DNA of 64,000 nucleotides from Actinomycetota bacterium. GTDB taxonomy: Bacteria > Actinomycetota > Actinomycetes > Nanopelagicales > Nanopelagicaceae. Below are positions 40,126-49,894 of the stretch, one piece after another (the stretch's first letter is position 1; each line of letters starts with the position of its first letter). The translations under genes and the position numbers were made by a program. The stretch covers positions 26,606-90,605 of the forward strand of contig JAPLAY010000062.1 in assembly GCA_026393035.1 (NCBI GenBank), read 5' to 3'. The notes under the pieces were generated by a model. That model was not told where the DNA came from. It worked only from the letters and a program-made list of their open reading frames with translations, and did not search any database.

Positions 40126-41619
40126 ATGACTGAGACAAAGATTATTTCGCATTGGATCAACGGCGCAGTGGATGCGGAAAAAAGTGTACGAACTAGCGAA
40201 GTTTTCAATCCAGCGACGGGCCAAGTATCCGCCAACGTTGCACTAGCCACCGCCGCAACAGTCGATAAAGCAGTGACTGCAGCGACTAACGCATTTGATT
40301 CATGGCGCCACAGTTCACTTACAAAACGCACTCAAGTTTTATTCGCATTTCGCGAATTAGTTCTGCAAAATAAAGAGAAGATTGCTGCCCTAATTACCGC
40401 AGAGCACGGAAAAGTTTTGAGTGATGCTTCAGGTGAAGTTACTCGTGGTCTTGAAGTAGTTGAATTTGCTTGTGGTATTCCACATCTATTAAAAGGTGGC
40501 TTCTCTGAGGAAGTTTCATCTGGTGTGGATGTCTATTCAATTCGTCAACCTCTTGGGCCAGTTGCGATCATTTCACCCTTCAACTTTCCAGCGATGGTTC
40601 CAATGTGGTTCTTCCCAGTCGCAATTGCCTGCGGAAACACTGTGGTTTTAAAACCATCAGAGAAAGATCCAAGTGCGGCGATGTTTCTAGCTCAACTTTG
40701 GAAAGATGCCGGTCTTCCTGATGGCGTATTCAATGTTGTTCATGGTGACAAAGAATCAGTAGATGCCCTACTCGCGCATCCAGGAATCAAATCAGTTTCA
40801 TTTGTCGGTTCAACTCCAATTGCGAAGTATGTTTATGAAACTGGAACTAAGAATGGCAAACGCGTTCAAGCTCTTGGCGGCGCGAAGAATCATATGGTTG
40901 TACTTCCAGATGCTGATTTAGAACTTGCAGCAGATGCTGCAATCAATGCGGGCTTTGGATCTGCTGGCGAGCGTTGCATGGCAATTTCAGCAATCGTTGC
41001 GGTAGAACCGATTGCTAGTGCACTTGTGGCACGTATCAAATCTCGTATGGCAAATATCAAAACTGGTGATGGAACTCAAGGCGCAGACATGGGCCCACTG
41101 GTAAGTAAAATTCACCGCGATAAAGTCGCTTCATATATTGATGCTGGTGAAAGTGCTGGAGCAACACTTGTAGAAGATGGTCGCAAGGTAAAGGTTGGTG
41201 GCGAAGGTTTCTTCCTCGGACCAACACTCTTTGACAATGTAACTCCTGAAATGACTATCTATAAGGATGAAATATTTGGACCAGTCCTAAGCGTTCTTCG
41301 CGTTAATACTTATGACGAAGCACTAGCTCTTGTAAATAGCCATCCATATGGAAATGGAACTGCAATTTTCACCAACGACGGTGGTGCTGCCCGTAGATTC
41401 CAGAATGAAGTAGAAGTTGGAATGGTTGGAATTAACGTACCGATTCCTGTTCCCATGGCTTACTTCTCATTTGGTGGTTGGAAGAATTCGTTATTCGGTG
41501 ACACACATGCACATGGAACTGAAGGAGTTCACTTCTTTACTCGCGGCAAAGTTGTTACAAGCCGTTGGTTAGATCCAAGCCATGGTGGCATCAACTTAGG
41601 CTTCCCGCAGAACAGCTAA
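40126..41619 (+). CDS. mmsA: CoA-acylating methylmalonate-semialdehyde dehydrogenase
   Basis: ISPFNFPAMVPMWFFPVAIACGNTVVLKPSEKDPSAA, GSAGERCMAISAIV, GVHFFTRGKVVTSRW. Confidence 0.95.
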   Translation: MTETKIISHWINGAVDAEKSVRTSEVFNPATGQVSANVALATAATVDKAVTAATNAFDSWRHSSLTKRTQVLFAFRELVLQNKEKIAALITAEHGKVLSDASGEVTRGLEVVEFACGIPHLLKGGFSEEVSSGVDVYSIRQPLGPVAIISPFNFPAMVPMWFFPVAIACGNTVVLKPSEKDPSAAMFLAQLWKDAGLPDGVFNVVHGDKESVDALLAHPGIKSVSFVGSTPIAKYVYETGTKNGKRVQALGGAKNHMVVLPDADLELAADAAINAGFGSAGERCMAISAIVAVEPIASALVARIKSRMANIKTGDGTQGADMGPLVSKIHRDKVASYIDAGESAGATLVEDGRKVKVGGEGFFLGPTLFDNVTPEMTIYKDEIFGPVLSVLRVNTYDEALALVNSHPYGNGTAIFTNDGGAARRFQNEVEVGMVGINVPIPVPMAYFSFGGWKNSLFGDTHAHGTEGVHFFTRGKVVTSRWLDPSHGGINLGFPQNS

Positions 41620-41626
41620 GTTTTAT

Positions 41627-42178
41627 ATGGAGTTAATTCGCCTAGAAGAACACCATTTGCCGGAATTCTTAACTGCTATTAAGGCTGTCATGGCAGATCA
41701 AGATTTGATGCACATGGAACTCGATAAATTACATGAAGAAGCTGTAAGCGACCCGGCTCGTTTTATTCGCGAGCAAGATGACCCACTTGGGCTCGGTGCA
41801 GATATTGAGATGCCAGATGGAACTTTTGTAAAAAGACTTCCAAGCATTGTGCGACATATGTGGGATGGTGAAATTTGTGGTCGCATCGGTTTTCGCTGGA
41901 GTCCTGGTACAAATGAATTACCGCCAACTTGTTTAGGGCATATCGGTTATTGGATTTTGCCGCACAAGCGGCGCAACGGTTATGCATCTAAAGCTCTGGG
42001 TTTAATGCTGGAAGAAGCTCGTGCGCAGAAACTAGATTATGTAGAGCTAACAACTGACCCAGATAATTTTGCTTCGCAGGGCGTCATCAAAGCCAATGGT
42101 GGGATCTTTATAGAACAGAAGCCGATACCGAAGGAACATGGCACCGGAGATTTAACTTATTGGCGAATAAAGCTTTAG
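41627..42178 (+). CDS. GNAT-family N-acetyltransferase
   Basis: CLGHIGYWILPHKRRNGYASKALGLMLEEARA. Confidence 0.88.
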   Translation: MELIRLEEHHLPEFLTAIKAVMADQDLMHMELDKLHEEAVSDPARFIREQDDPLGLGADIEMPDGTFVKRLPSIVRHMWDGEICGRIGFRWSPGTNELPPTCLGHIGYWILPHKRRNGYASKALGLMLEEARAQKLDYVELTTDPDNFASQGVIKANGGIFIEQKPIPKEHGTGDLTYWRIKL

Positions 42179-42828
42179 CCAAAATTATAAAAAGCAAGAA
42201 AACCGGCAATTGAAAGCATAATTGCCGCAATCAAAGAATCCAGCACCTTCCAAAATATCGGACGTGACATAAACCTGGAAGCAGATTTTGCACCAAACCC
42301 AATTGCAGCGAACCAAATGAAACTAGCGAGTGCGGCCCCGAAGACAAAGAACCATTTATCTGATCCAAATTGATTCGAAATACTTCCTAGTAAAATTACG
42401 GTATCTAGATAAACATGTGGGTTTAAGAAAGTTAGAGCTAGTACGGTAAGGATTACGCCTTTTCGATTAGCCGAGGCTTCACCTGCCGAGCTGAGAACTT
42501 CTTTTTTCAAAGCGGATTTGGCGGATTTAAATGCAAACCAAAGTAAGTAGATAACCCCAAACCAACGAACAATTTCTAGAACGTTCGCGTTTGATTTTAT
42601 GAGCGCCCCAAGGCCACTAGCGCCGAGTGAAATTAATAGCGCATCAGAAAATGCGCAGATTAAAACTGTTAAGAGAACAAATTTTCGGGTGAGCCCTTGG
42701 CGAATTACAAAAGCGTTTTGGGCTCCAATAGCAATAATCAATGAGAAGCCCGCTAAGAGTCCTGGGATTATTGCGAACATCCGTGAAGGATACTTGGGTA
42801 TTCCTAAATTGCCTTCTACTATTACCAA
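42175..42828 (-). CDS. LysE/ArgO-family amino acid exporter
   Basis: SLIIAIGAQNAFVIRQGL, TFLNPHVYLDTVILLGSISNQF. Confidence 0.92.
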   Translation of the reverse strand: MVIVEGNLGIPKYPSRMFAIIPGLLAGFSLIIAIGAQNAFVIRQGLTRKFVLLTVLICAFSDALLISLGASGLGALIKSNANVLEIVRWFGVIYLLWFAFKSAKSALKKEVLSSAGEASANRKGVILTVLALTFLNPHVYLDTVILLGSISNQFGSDKWFFVFGAALASFIWFAAIGFGAKSASRFMSRPIFWKVLDSLIAAIMLSIAGFLAFYNFG

Positions 42829-43287
42829 ATGTCTTTAGTCCGACCATTGCAAATAGGAGATAAGAGTCAGTGGACTCCGCTGTGGCAAGGCTATTTGGAA
42901 TTTTATAAAACGAAGTTGAGCGACGAGCAGAGTGAATTAACTTGGCAGAGATTATTGGATTCGTCTTATAACCTGCACTGCCTGGTAGTGGAAGTAGATG
43001 GCGTAGTCCAAGGAATCACCCACTATTCGTTTCAAACATCCACTTGGGCTCAAAAGAATTACTGCTACTTGGAAGATCTATTCACTTCGCCAGCTATGCG
43101 CGGTAAGGGGATTGGAAGATTGTTAATTGATGCCGTCAAAGACGTTGCAATTAGCGAAGGCTCTTCTAGGATTTATTGGAATACCGATAAGAGCAACGAA
43201 ACTGCTCGAAAACTTTATGACACATATAGTTTGGAATCTGGCAAAGTGCAATATCGAATTGCGCTTGACCCAAGCGACCAAGACTGA
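42829..43287 (+). CDS. GNAT-family N-acetyltransferase
   Basis: YLEDLFTSPAMRGKGIGRLLIDAVKDVA, IYWNTDKSNETARKLYD. Confidence 0.9.
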   Translation: MSLVRPLQIGDKSQWTPLWQGYLEFYKTKLSDEQSELTWQRLLDSSYNLHCLVVEVDGVVQGITHYSFQTSTWAQKNYCYLEDLFTSPAMRGKGIGRLLIDAVKDVAISEGSSRIYWNTDKSNETARKLYDTYSLESGKVQYRIALDPSDQD

Positions 43288-43311
43288 ATCACAGAGCAGA
43301 GGAGAACTGAG

Positions 43312-44178
43312 TTGGCTATTTTCCAGTTAAAAGACGGTCGTGCTTTCGATTACATCTCTAATGATGTTGCAAGTGACACCGCAATCCTCTTTCACCACGG
43401 AACCCCTGGCGAATGCACGGGATGGCAGAAATGGTTTAGTGATTTAACAAATGTAGGAGCTATCGCGGCAAGTCGTCCAGGTTATGGATTGAGTGATCGC
43501 CGCAAAGGCCGAACTGTTGCAAGTGATATTGATGATCAAAGTGAGTTGCTTGAATTTTTTGGTATCAAGAAATTTGTATCGATTGGTTGGTCCGGTGGCG
43601 GACCACACGCAATTAATATGACAAGGCACCCAAATTGTGTTGGAGCGATAACACTTGCCGGAGTCGGGGAGTGGGGCAATAAGGATTTGGATTTCTTAGA
43701 GGGCATGGGTCCAGAAAATCATGAGGAATTCGGCGCAGCTCTAAACGGTGAAGCTGATATCGAGAATTGGATGAAGAAGAATTTCCCAGCTTTTGCGAAT
43801 GTACAAGGTTCAGAATTGATCGAATCTTTTGGTGGCTTAATTGGAGATGCTGATAAGAAGGCTTTAACTCCTGAAGTTGCAGAAGAAGATGCGAAATCAT
43901 TTAGAAGGGCGCTCTCAAAGGGTTATTACGGTTGGCTCGATGATGATTTAGCTTTCGTCCAAAGCTTTGGATTCAACTTGGGAGAAATTGATAAGCCGGT
44001 TTTAGTCTGGCAAGGCGATGATGATTTCATGGTTCCAAGAGCACATAGCGAATGGCTTGCAAAACATATTCCTACCGCGAAATTGAATTTTGTTCCGGGT
44101 CATGGCCATATCTCACTTGGCGAAAGTTACAGATCTGAAATCATTGGGCAGGCAATTGGGATGCTGAATATTTTCTGA
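43312..44178 (+). CDS. Alpha/beta hydrolase
   Basis: ILFHHGTPGECTGW, SIGWSGGGPHAINMT nucleophile elbow, VPGHGHISL; TTG start. Confidence 0.88.
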   Translation: MAIFQLKDGRAFDYISNDVASDTAILFHHGTPGECTGWQKWFSDLTNVGAIAASRPGYGLSDRRKGRTVASDIDDQSELLEFFGIKKFVSIGWSGGGPHAINMTRHPNCVGAITLAGVGEWGNKDLDFLEGMGPENHEEFGAALNGEADIENWMKKNFPAFANVQGSELIESFGGLIGDADKKALTPEVAEEDAKSFRRALSKGYYGWLDDDLAFVQSFGFNLGEIDKPVLVWQGDDDFMVPRAHSEWLAKHIPTAKLNFVPGHGHISLGESYRSEIIGQAIGMLNIF

Positions 44179-44257
44179 GTGACCAAGGCAACTCTTTTTC
44201 AGTCTGAAGAAAAGAAGAAATTCACCTACAGTAAGCGCAACCTAAAATTGGAGTCAG

Positions 44258-44704
44258 ATGAAAAAGTTTATCGCCGTCCTAGCTATTTTTACGCTATTCG
44301 TAGGAGTATCTCCCGCAAGTGCGAAAACTAAAATCTCAATCTCACCTCAGCTCAAAGTTTCTAAGAAGAATCCAGTCATAACAATAAAAGCTACGGGACT
44401 GCCAAAAGATCATGGAATTTATATTTCACAATGCATGGCACCTTCGAAAAAGGCTGGCGAGGCAAAGAGCTGTAACCCTGCCGAAGCATCAAAACTCTGG
44501 ATTTCTGATGTAGCCAAAGACCAAGCGATGGGCGCAACAGCTTCAACTGCAAAGCTTCAGATCAAGGTTGATAAGTATTTTGAAGGCGGAGATTGCATTC
44601 ATACGACTTGCGTATTACTAATTACAAATGATCACACTGCAGCGGATGACCGGAGCGAAGATCAAACTATTAAGTTTAAGTTCGCAGGTATAAATCTCTT
44701 TTAA
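44258..44704 (+). CDS. Small secreted protein, neocarzinostatin-like (apo-chromoprotein Ig fold)
   Basis: Signal peptide ending PASA; ISISPQLKVSKKNPVITIKATGLP, YISQCMAPSKKAGEAKSCNPAEASK, GGDCIHTTCVLLITNDH. Confidence 0.55.
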   Translation: MKKFIAVLAIFTLFVGVSPASAKTKISISPQLKVSKKNPVITIKATGLPKDHGIYISQCMAPSKKAGEAKSCNPAEASKLWISDVAKDQAMGATASTAKLQIKVDKYFEGGDCIHTTCVLLITNDHTAADDRSEDQTIKFKFAGINLF

Positions 44705-44721
44705 TCTTAAAGTGATTCAAT

Positions 44722-45489
44722 CTACTTCTTAAGCAAGCCTGGGTTTACGCCCAACCCCATAGATGCATCAAGTACTGCGCCATGCAGAACTTTTCCGGCA
44801 TCGGTTGTTAAGAAGTAACCGAGTTCTGCAATTTCACGAGGATCAATCAATCTCAACTTTGGCAACGCCGAAATAACTTGGTTACGCGCTTCATTGCTCA
44901 AACCATCAAGTGTGCTCGCGTTGAACATCGGGGTATCAGTTGCTCCAGGACAAATGGTGAAAACTTCCACACCGCTCTGCGCTAAATCTGCGCCAAGAGT
45001 TCTACCTAGAAACGCGATTGCCGCTTTGCTCATTCCATCTGCATAGTTAAAGCCGGGGAATTGGGTAATTCCGCCACCAACCGAAGAGAGCAGAATTATT
45101 TTTCCAGATCCTCGATCAAGCATCTTAGGTAGCAATAGATTGTTTAACCAGAGAGTTCCAATTGCATTTACCTTTATTAAAGCTTCAACTTGGCCTTGGG
45201 GACTACTTGAAACTTTCTCCACAGTTTTTGATCCAAGGCCGGCGTTATGTATAACCACATCAGGTACTGATGGCAGAGAAGAAACTAGGTCTTCAACTGA
45301 CGCGTAATCAGCGAGATCTAATTTATATCCGACAACAGCTGTCTTGGAATAAGAGCTTGAAATATCTTTAGGCTTTTCAGTATCACTCAAGTAAGTGAAC
45401 CAAACCTCGAAACCGTTATTCGCGAATACATCTACAAAAGCCCGACCGATGCCGCTACTACCTCCGGTTATTAAGACTTTCTTGCTCAT
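44722..45489 (-). CDS. Short-chain dehydrogenase/reductase
   Basis: VLITGGSSGIGRAFVDVFANNG, VIHNAGLGSK, ILLSSVGGG, YADGMSKAAIAFLGRTL. Confidence 0.88.
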   Translation of the reverse strand: MSKKVLITGGSSGIGRAFVDVFANNGFEVWFTYLSDTEKPKDISSSYSKTAVVGYKLDLADYASVEDLVSSLPSVPDVVIHNAGLGSKTVEKVSSSPQGQVEALIKVNAIGTLWLNNLLLPKMLDRGSGKIILLSSVGGGITQFPGFNYADGMSKAAIAFLGRTLGADLAQSGVEVFTICPGATDTPMFNASTLDGLSNEARNQVISALPKLRLIDPREIAELGYFLTTDAGKVLHGAVLDASMGLGVNPGLLKK

Positions 45490-45577
45490 ATCTTCCTTAC
45501 TTCTCGTTTAATCTTCCTTAAAGTCTATTAGAATATCCAAGAAGATAGTAGAGCTATTCACCGAACAGGATCTCTTA

Positions 45578-46216
45578 ATGTATATCCCGAGACATTTCGC
45601 TATTGATGATTCTGCGGCTCTTCACTTCCTGGAAAATTTGAAAAATGGGCACCTAGTCACAAGTACTAATGACGGAATTCTTTCAACTCTTATTCCAGTG
45701 CGATTTGATAAAACCTCAATCTCGCTTATTGGACATCTTGCGCGTGGAAATAGTCAATGGTCAACGCCAACTAACCAGGAAGCGCTCTTTATTTCATCAA
45801 CGATCGATTCATATATTTCACCAAGCTGGTATGAATCAAAGAAAGAGCACGGGAAAGTGGTTCCTACCTGGGATTACATGTTGGCACATGTTTACGGAGA
45901 TTTAGTAGTTCATGACGATGTTGTTTGGCTTCGAAAAGCCGTATCGGATTTAACAGATTCGTTCGAAGGTAGTCGTGCTATACCTTGGAAATTAGATGAT
46001 GCCCCTGATGATTATGTCAACGGACAACTTCGGGCGATAGTTGGAGTCGAGTTAAGAGTGAAACGTGTAGAAGTGGCTTTCAAGATGAGCCAAAACAAAA
46101 CAACTGCCGACCTAGATGGCGTCATTGCTGGTTTGCGAATTGATGGTCGAAACGATGTTGCCGAAGAAGTTGGGAGATTGCGAACAATGGGTCGTGGCAA
46201 AGAAGAAGATGCCTAA
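45578..46216 (+). CDS. PaiB-type FMN-binding negative transcriptional regulator
   Basis: MYIPRHFAIDD, LIGHLARGNSQW, SYISPSWYESKKEHGKVVPTWDYMLAHVYG. Confidence 0.92.
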   Translation: MYIPRHFAIDDSAALHFLENLKNGHLVTSTNDGILSTLIPVRFDKTSISLIGHLARGNSQWSTPTNQEALFISSTIDSYISPSWYESKKEHGKVVPTWDYMLAHVYGDLVVHDDVVWLRKAVSDLTDSFEGSRAIPWKLDDAPDDYVNGQLRAIVGVELRVKRVEVAFKMSQNKTTADLDGVIAGLRIDGRNDVAEEVGRLRTMGRGKEEDA

Positions 46217-46232
46217 CTAGTACAGTTAGAAA

Positions 46233-47312
46233 ATGCGCTCTCGTTTAATAGTTTCAATGTTTACGGTATTGCTCTTTGCTACATCTTTTCCGGCAAGGGG
46301 AGATGTCGTTTCAACAGAGCCAAGTATGAAGTTGATTAAAACGATTAACGGTGCAATCACTCCCAAATCTGTCAGATCTTCTGGCGACGGGGTTGTTAGT
46401 GCACACAACATGATGTATCGACATTCAGTGACGATATATGACGCAAAAACTTTTGAACTGCTGAATACAGTCCCTGACTCCGTTTCACTTAAGGATTTTG
46501 GTTATTCCGAAAATTCAGGAAATTACAAAGGTGCTCCTGTTGAAGGCAGCTTCTCGCCTGACGGTAAGTATCTATATGTAAGCAATTATTCGATGTATGG
46601 CAAGGGATACAACAAGGAAGGACATGACATTTGTTCGCCTAGTTCTGGATACGACAAGAGCTTTGTTTATCGAATTAATCGTGGCACCTATCAAATCGAT
46701 GCAATATATCCAGTCGGATCTGTACCAAAAGTTGTTGAAGTAACTCCTGACAATAAATATGTGTTAGCTGCTAATTGGTGCTCTTATACAGTTTCAGTTA
46801 TTTCCGTAGAAGAGAATAAGGTTGTCAAAACCATCAAAATTGGACGTTACCCACGTGGAATAGTGATCTCAAATGATTCCAAACGCGCTTACGTGGCCGA
46901 AATGGGTGGAAATAGAATTCATGAGATTAATTTAGAAGATTTCACAATTGCGCATATTCCCATCGGGAGTAACCCTAGAGCAATAGTTTTATCTCCAGAT
47001 AATTCAAAAATGTATGTAACCATGAACGTTTCAGGCAAGGTAGCTTCTTGGGATCTGTCTGCAAATAGAGCTGGCAAGTCTGTAAAAACTGGTGAGGCTG
47101 CGCGCAGTCTTGCAATATCAGCCGACGGTTCTACCTTGTATGTCGTCAACTTCAAAAGTGGCACCATGTCGAGGGTTCGTACAAGCGACATGAAAGTTAC
47201 GCAAAACATAAAAGTTTGCATTGAACCAATCGGGATTACCTACGATGTCCCAAGTGGTAACACATGGGTCGCCTGCTACCAAGGACAGATAAAGATTTAT
47301 TCAAATAATTGA
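46233..47312 (+). CDS. Secreted YVTN/lactonase-type beta-propeller protein
   Basis: Signal peptide and repeated blades: FSPDGKYLYVSNY, VTPDNKYVLAANW, ISNDSKRAYVAEM, LSPDNSKMYVTMN, ISADGSTLYVVNF. Confidence 0.85.
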   Translation: MRSRLIVSMFTVLLFATSFPARGDVVSTEPSMKLIKTINGAITPKSVRSSGDGVVSAHNMMYRHSVTIYDAKTFELLNTVPDSVSLKDFGYSENSGNYKGAPVEGSFSPDGKYLYVSNYSMYGKGYNKEGHDICSPSSGYDKSFVYRINRGTYQIDAIYPVGSVPKVVEVTPDNKYVLAANWCSYTVSVISVEENKVVKTIKIGRYPRGIVISNDSKRAYVAEMGGNRIHEINLEDFTIAHIPIGSNPRAIVLSPDNSKMYVTMNVSGKVASWDLSANRAGKSVKTGEAARSLAISADGSTLYVVNFKSGTMSRVRTSDMKVTQNIKVCIEPIGITYDVPSGNTWVACYQGQIKIYSNN

Positions 47313-47349
47313 GACCAAGGAAGCTTAGCTTTTGAACTTGAACTAAACG

Positions 47350-47421
47350 TGGACCGTACTGGGATCGAACCAGTGACCCCCACAATGTCAATGTGGTGCT
47401 CTACCGCTGAGCCAACGATCC
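47350..47421 (-). tRNA. tRNA-Val (GAC)
   Basis: Minus strand GGATCGT...CCACATTGACATTGTGG...GGTTCGATCC...ACGGTCCA cloverleaf; anticodon loop TTGACAT. Confidence 0.95.
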
Positions 47422-47463
47422 TTAAGTAACCTTAAGATGCGGAATATTACATCAAGTTCTTGC

Positions 47464-47820
47464 CTAACTTCCCGCCCGTCCAAAGTCATCTTCTAGACGC
47501 TCAATATCGTCTTCACCAAAGTATGAACCTGTTTGAACTTCGATAAAAATGATTTCTTTATCGCCAGTGTTGGTAATTCGATGCAGAACTCCGATTGGGA
47601 ACTCGACAGTGTCGCCTGGATTCACTTTTGAGATTGCACCATCGATTGTAACTTCACCAGAACCTTGAACAATGAACCAATGTTCAGCGCGATGCTTATG
47701 GCGTTGATATGAAATTCGGTAACCTGGGTTGATCCATATGCATTTAACTTTATGTGTTGAAGATTCTTGGAGAACTTCATAGCGGCCCCAAGGGCGATCT
47801 GATTTCTCTAATTCACTCAT
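47464..47820 (-). CDS. Stand-alone cupin, mannose-6-phosphate isomerase type II/ManC C-terminal-like
   Basis: RPWGRYEVLQE, ISYQRHKHRAEHWFIVQGSGEVTIDG, TGSYFGEDDIERLEDDFGR. Confidence 0.92.
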   Translation of the reverse strand: MSELEKSDRPWGRYEVLQESSTHKVKCIWINPGYRISYQRHKHRAEHWFIVQGSGEVTIDGAISKVNPGDTVEFPIGVLHRITNTGDKEIIFIEVQTGSYFGEDDIERLEDDFGRAGS

Positions 47821-47869
47821 TAGTTTCCTAACTAATTTATCTTCGCTAAATTAAGTGAGTTAATTATGG

Positions 47870-47940
47870 AGGTCGGAACGGGATTTGAACCCGTGTAGCA
47901 GGATTTGCAGTCCTGAGCCTCGCCTCTCGGCCATCCGACC
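47870..47940 (-). tRNA. tRNA-Cys (GCA)
   Basis: Minus strand GGTCGGA...CAGGACTGCAAATCCTG...GGTTCAAATCC...TCCGACCT; U73 discriminator. Confidence 0.95.
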
Positions 47941-47989
47941 ATCTTTTCCTGCGCTTGCTTCGCACACCGCACAAAAGATCTGTGCACCG

Positions 47990-48062
47990 AGCGGACGACC
48001 GGGTTCGAACCGGCGACCTGAACCTTGGCAAGGTTCCGCGCTACCAACTGCGCTACGTCCGC
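47990..48062 (-). tRNA. tRNA-Gly (GCC)
   Basis: Minus strand GCGGACG...GAACCTTGCCAAGGTTC...GGTTCGAACC...CGTCCGCT; anticodon loop TTGCCAA. Confidence 0.95.
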
Positions 48063-48189
48063 ATTCTTGCAATCCACATTCCTGCAGAATCAAGAGGGCA
48101 AATCTAGCGCACCAAACGGACAAGCGCCAAAGCAAGGGATCAGCTCCAATACCTGGGGTAAATCCGACGGCGTCATCTACCTTAGGTCT

Positions 48190-49890
48190 GTGGAAATTAA
48201 CCAGCCCTTCTTCTGGATGAATGGGATTTTGGCTACCGACTTAATAGAAATCAGCAGCAATCCTTCGGTACTTGAAGATGGAGGCTTCTGGGCCGTTACA
48301 ACAACTTTTGAAGGGCAGTACACCTTCGCAAAATTTGCAAAAGTTTCTCGAGGTATTGCATTCCCAGATGTTGGGGAGTGGATGGGGCTAACTGAAGTTT
48401 GGGAGAGTTCGCTTTCTCAAGTTGAATATGAGAAATATGTAGAAGGTATTCGTAATGAAATTGAATTTGGCAATGTCTATCAAGTTAATGCCTGTCGCAT
48501 CTTACGAACCGAAATCGAAGGTAAGCGTTCGTTGGCTCCGTTATTTGCAAAATTGCTTGCTAAGAATCCGGCACCTAATGCATCTTTCCTTCGCCTACCT
48601 GACTTCGAAATTGCATCTGCGTCACCAGAACTCTTTGTAAGTCGTCATGGTTCACAAATTAAGACCAGCCCGATAAAGGGAACCCGAAAGCTTTCGCAGA
48701 CTGGATCGAGTTTTTCAGCGAAAGATAAGGCCGAGAACATCATGATCGTTGATTTGATGCGAAATGATTTTGGTCGGGTATGCAAGCCGGGAACGGTAAA
48801 AGTTAAAGAGTTACTTAGAACTGAATTGCACCCAGGTTTAGAACATTTAGTGTCAGATGTGATTGGCGAAGTTCAGGACAAGATAACTTGGAGCGAGATT
48901 TTTGAAAAGGTACTTCCACCAGGATCGGTAAGTGGAACACCTAAATACACAGCTCTTTCTCTAATTTCAGAGCAAGAGCCAACCGCACGAGGTCCATATT
49001 GTGGTGCGCTTGGCTGGATTGAACGCGACGAGAGTGTATTGAGTGTTGCTATCAGAATTTTTTGGAAGAGCGGAAGCGTTTTAAAGTTCGGAACAGGTGC
49101 CGGAATTACTTGGTCTAGTGAAGCGGATTGCGAGTGGGAAGAGACTGAGCTAAAAGCAGGAAAGTTGCTTTCGATTGCGGGTGGGTTGCGAAGCGATAGA
49201 TGGCCCTTTGGTTCAGGGCTATTCGAAACGATACGCATTGAAAACGGAACCCCGCAGTTGCTTAGCGAGCACTTAGCAAGAGCGCGAAAGAGCGCAGCAA
49301 TATTGGGATATTCAATTCCAAGTGATCGCGAAATTATTGAAAAGATTGGTTCGGTTGATCGCGTTGAGTTAGGGCGTTTACGGCTAACTTTTGGCGAAAC
49401 TTTCCAAGTTTCAATAGATCCGTATGTGGATTCTAAAAACAGCGCTCGATTAGGAATTAGAAATTGCGAGATTGATGTCACCACGAAGGCGCATAAAGCT
49501 TTTCCATATACCGAAAATTTAAAGATGCTTACACAAGCACGTGTAGATGGCTTTGATGAAGTAATTATTGTTAATCAAGAAAACAAGGTTTCTGAGGGTG
49601 CGGTTTCGAACTATGTATTCCGGATCGATGGTCTCTGGGTAACTCCAAACCTAGATTCCGGCGTACTTCCAGGAATTATCAGAGGCTTTGTTATTTCAAG
49701 CGGGTTAGCGATCGAAAGTGAAATTAGTGCCACCGAGCTTGATAAAGCGACTCATGCTTTTGCGCTATCAGCACTTCGCATTGCACAACCAATCTCGCAA
49801 ATTGCTGACCGAAAATTGCAAGAAGATGAAATAAGTAAGCAGTGGGCCCTTAAATTGCGCGAGATTCTGCAAGCTAATTCGGTAGGCTAG
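48190..49890 (+). CDS. pabB: Aminodeoxychorismate synthase component I fused to 4-amino-4-deoxychorismate lyase (PabB-PabC)
   Basis: PabB motifs [36 protein letters not shown]; class IV aminotransferase C-half [14 protein letters not shown]. Start inferred as GTG 48190 or ATG 48217 because the ORF-track start lies in tRNA-Gly. Confidence 0.9.
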   Translation: MEINQPFFWMNGILATDLIEISSNPSVLEDGGFWAVTTTFEGQYTFAKFAKVSRGIAFPDVGEWMGLTEVWESSLSQVEYEKYVEGIRNEIEFGNVYQVNACRILRTEIEGKRSLAPLFAKLLAKNPAPNASFLRLPDFEIASASPELFVSRHGSQIKTSPIKGTRKLSQTGSSFSAKDKAENIMIVDLMRNDFGRVCKPGTVKVKELLRTELHPGLEHLVSDVIGEVQDKITWSEIFEKVLPPGSVSGTPKYTALSLISEQEPTARGPYCGALGWIERDESVLSVAIRIFWKSGSVLKFGTGAGITWSSEADCEWEETELKAGKLLSIAGGLRSDRWPFGSGLFETIRIENGTPQLLSEHLARARKSAAILGYSIPSDREIIEKIGSVDRVELGRLRLTFGETFQVSIDPYVDSKNSARLGIRNCEIDVTTKAHKAFPYTENLKMLTQARVDGFDEVIIVNQENKVSEGAVSNYVFRIDGLWVTPNLDSGVLPGIIRGFVISSGLAIESEISATELDKATHAFALSALRIAQPISQIADRKLQEDEISKQWALKLREILQANSVG

Positions 49891-49894
49891 GCAC

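Noticed and set aside
47832-48220. Short ORFs (47832-48077, 47860-48135, 47885-48220) over the tRNA region
   Set aside because: They run through tRNA-Cys and tRNA-Gly, which are supported by cloverleaf sequence.
48873-49484. 203-aa minus-strand ORF opposite pabB-pabC
   Set aside because: Antisense of a clearly conserved enzyme; no RBS or motif support.
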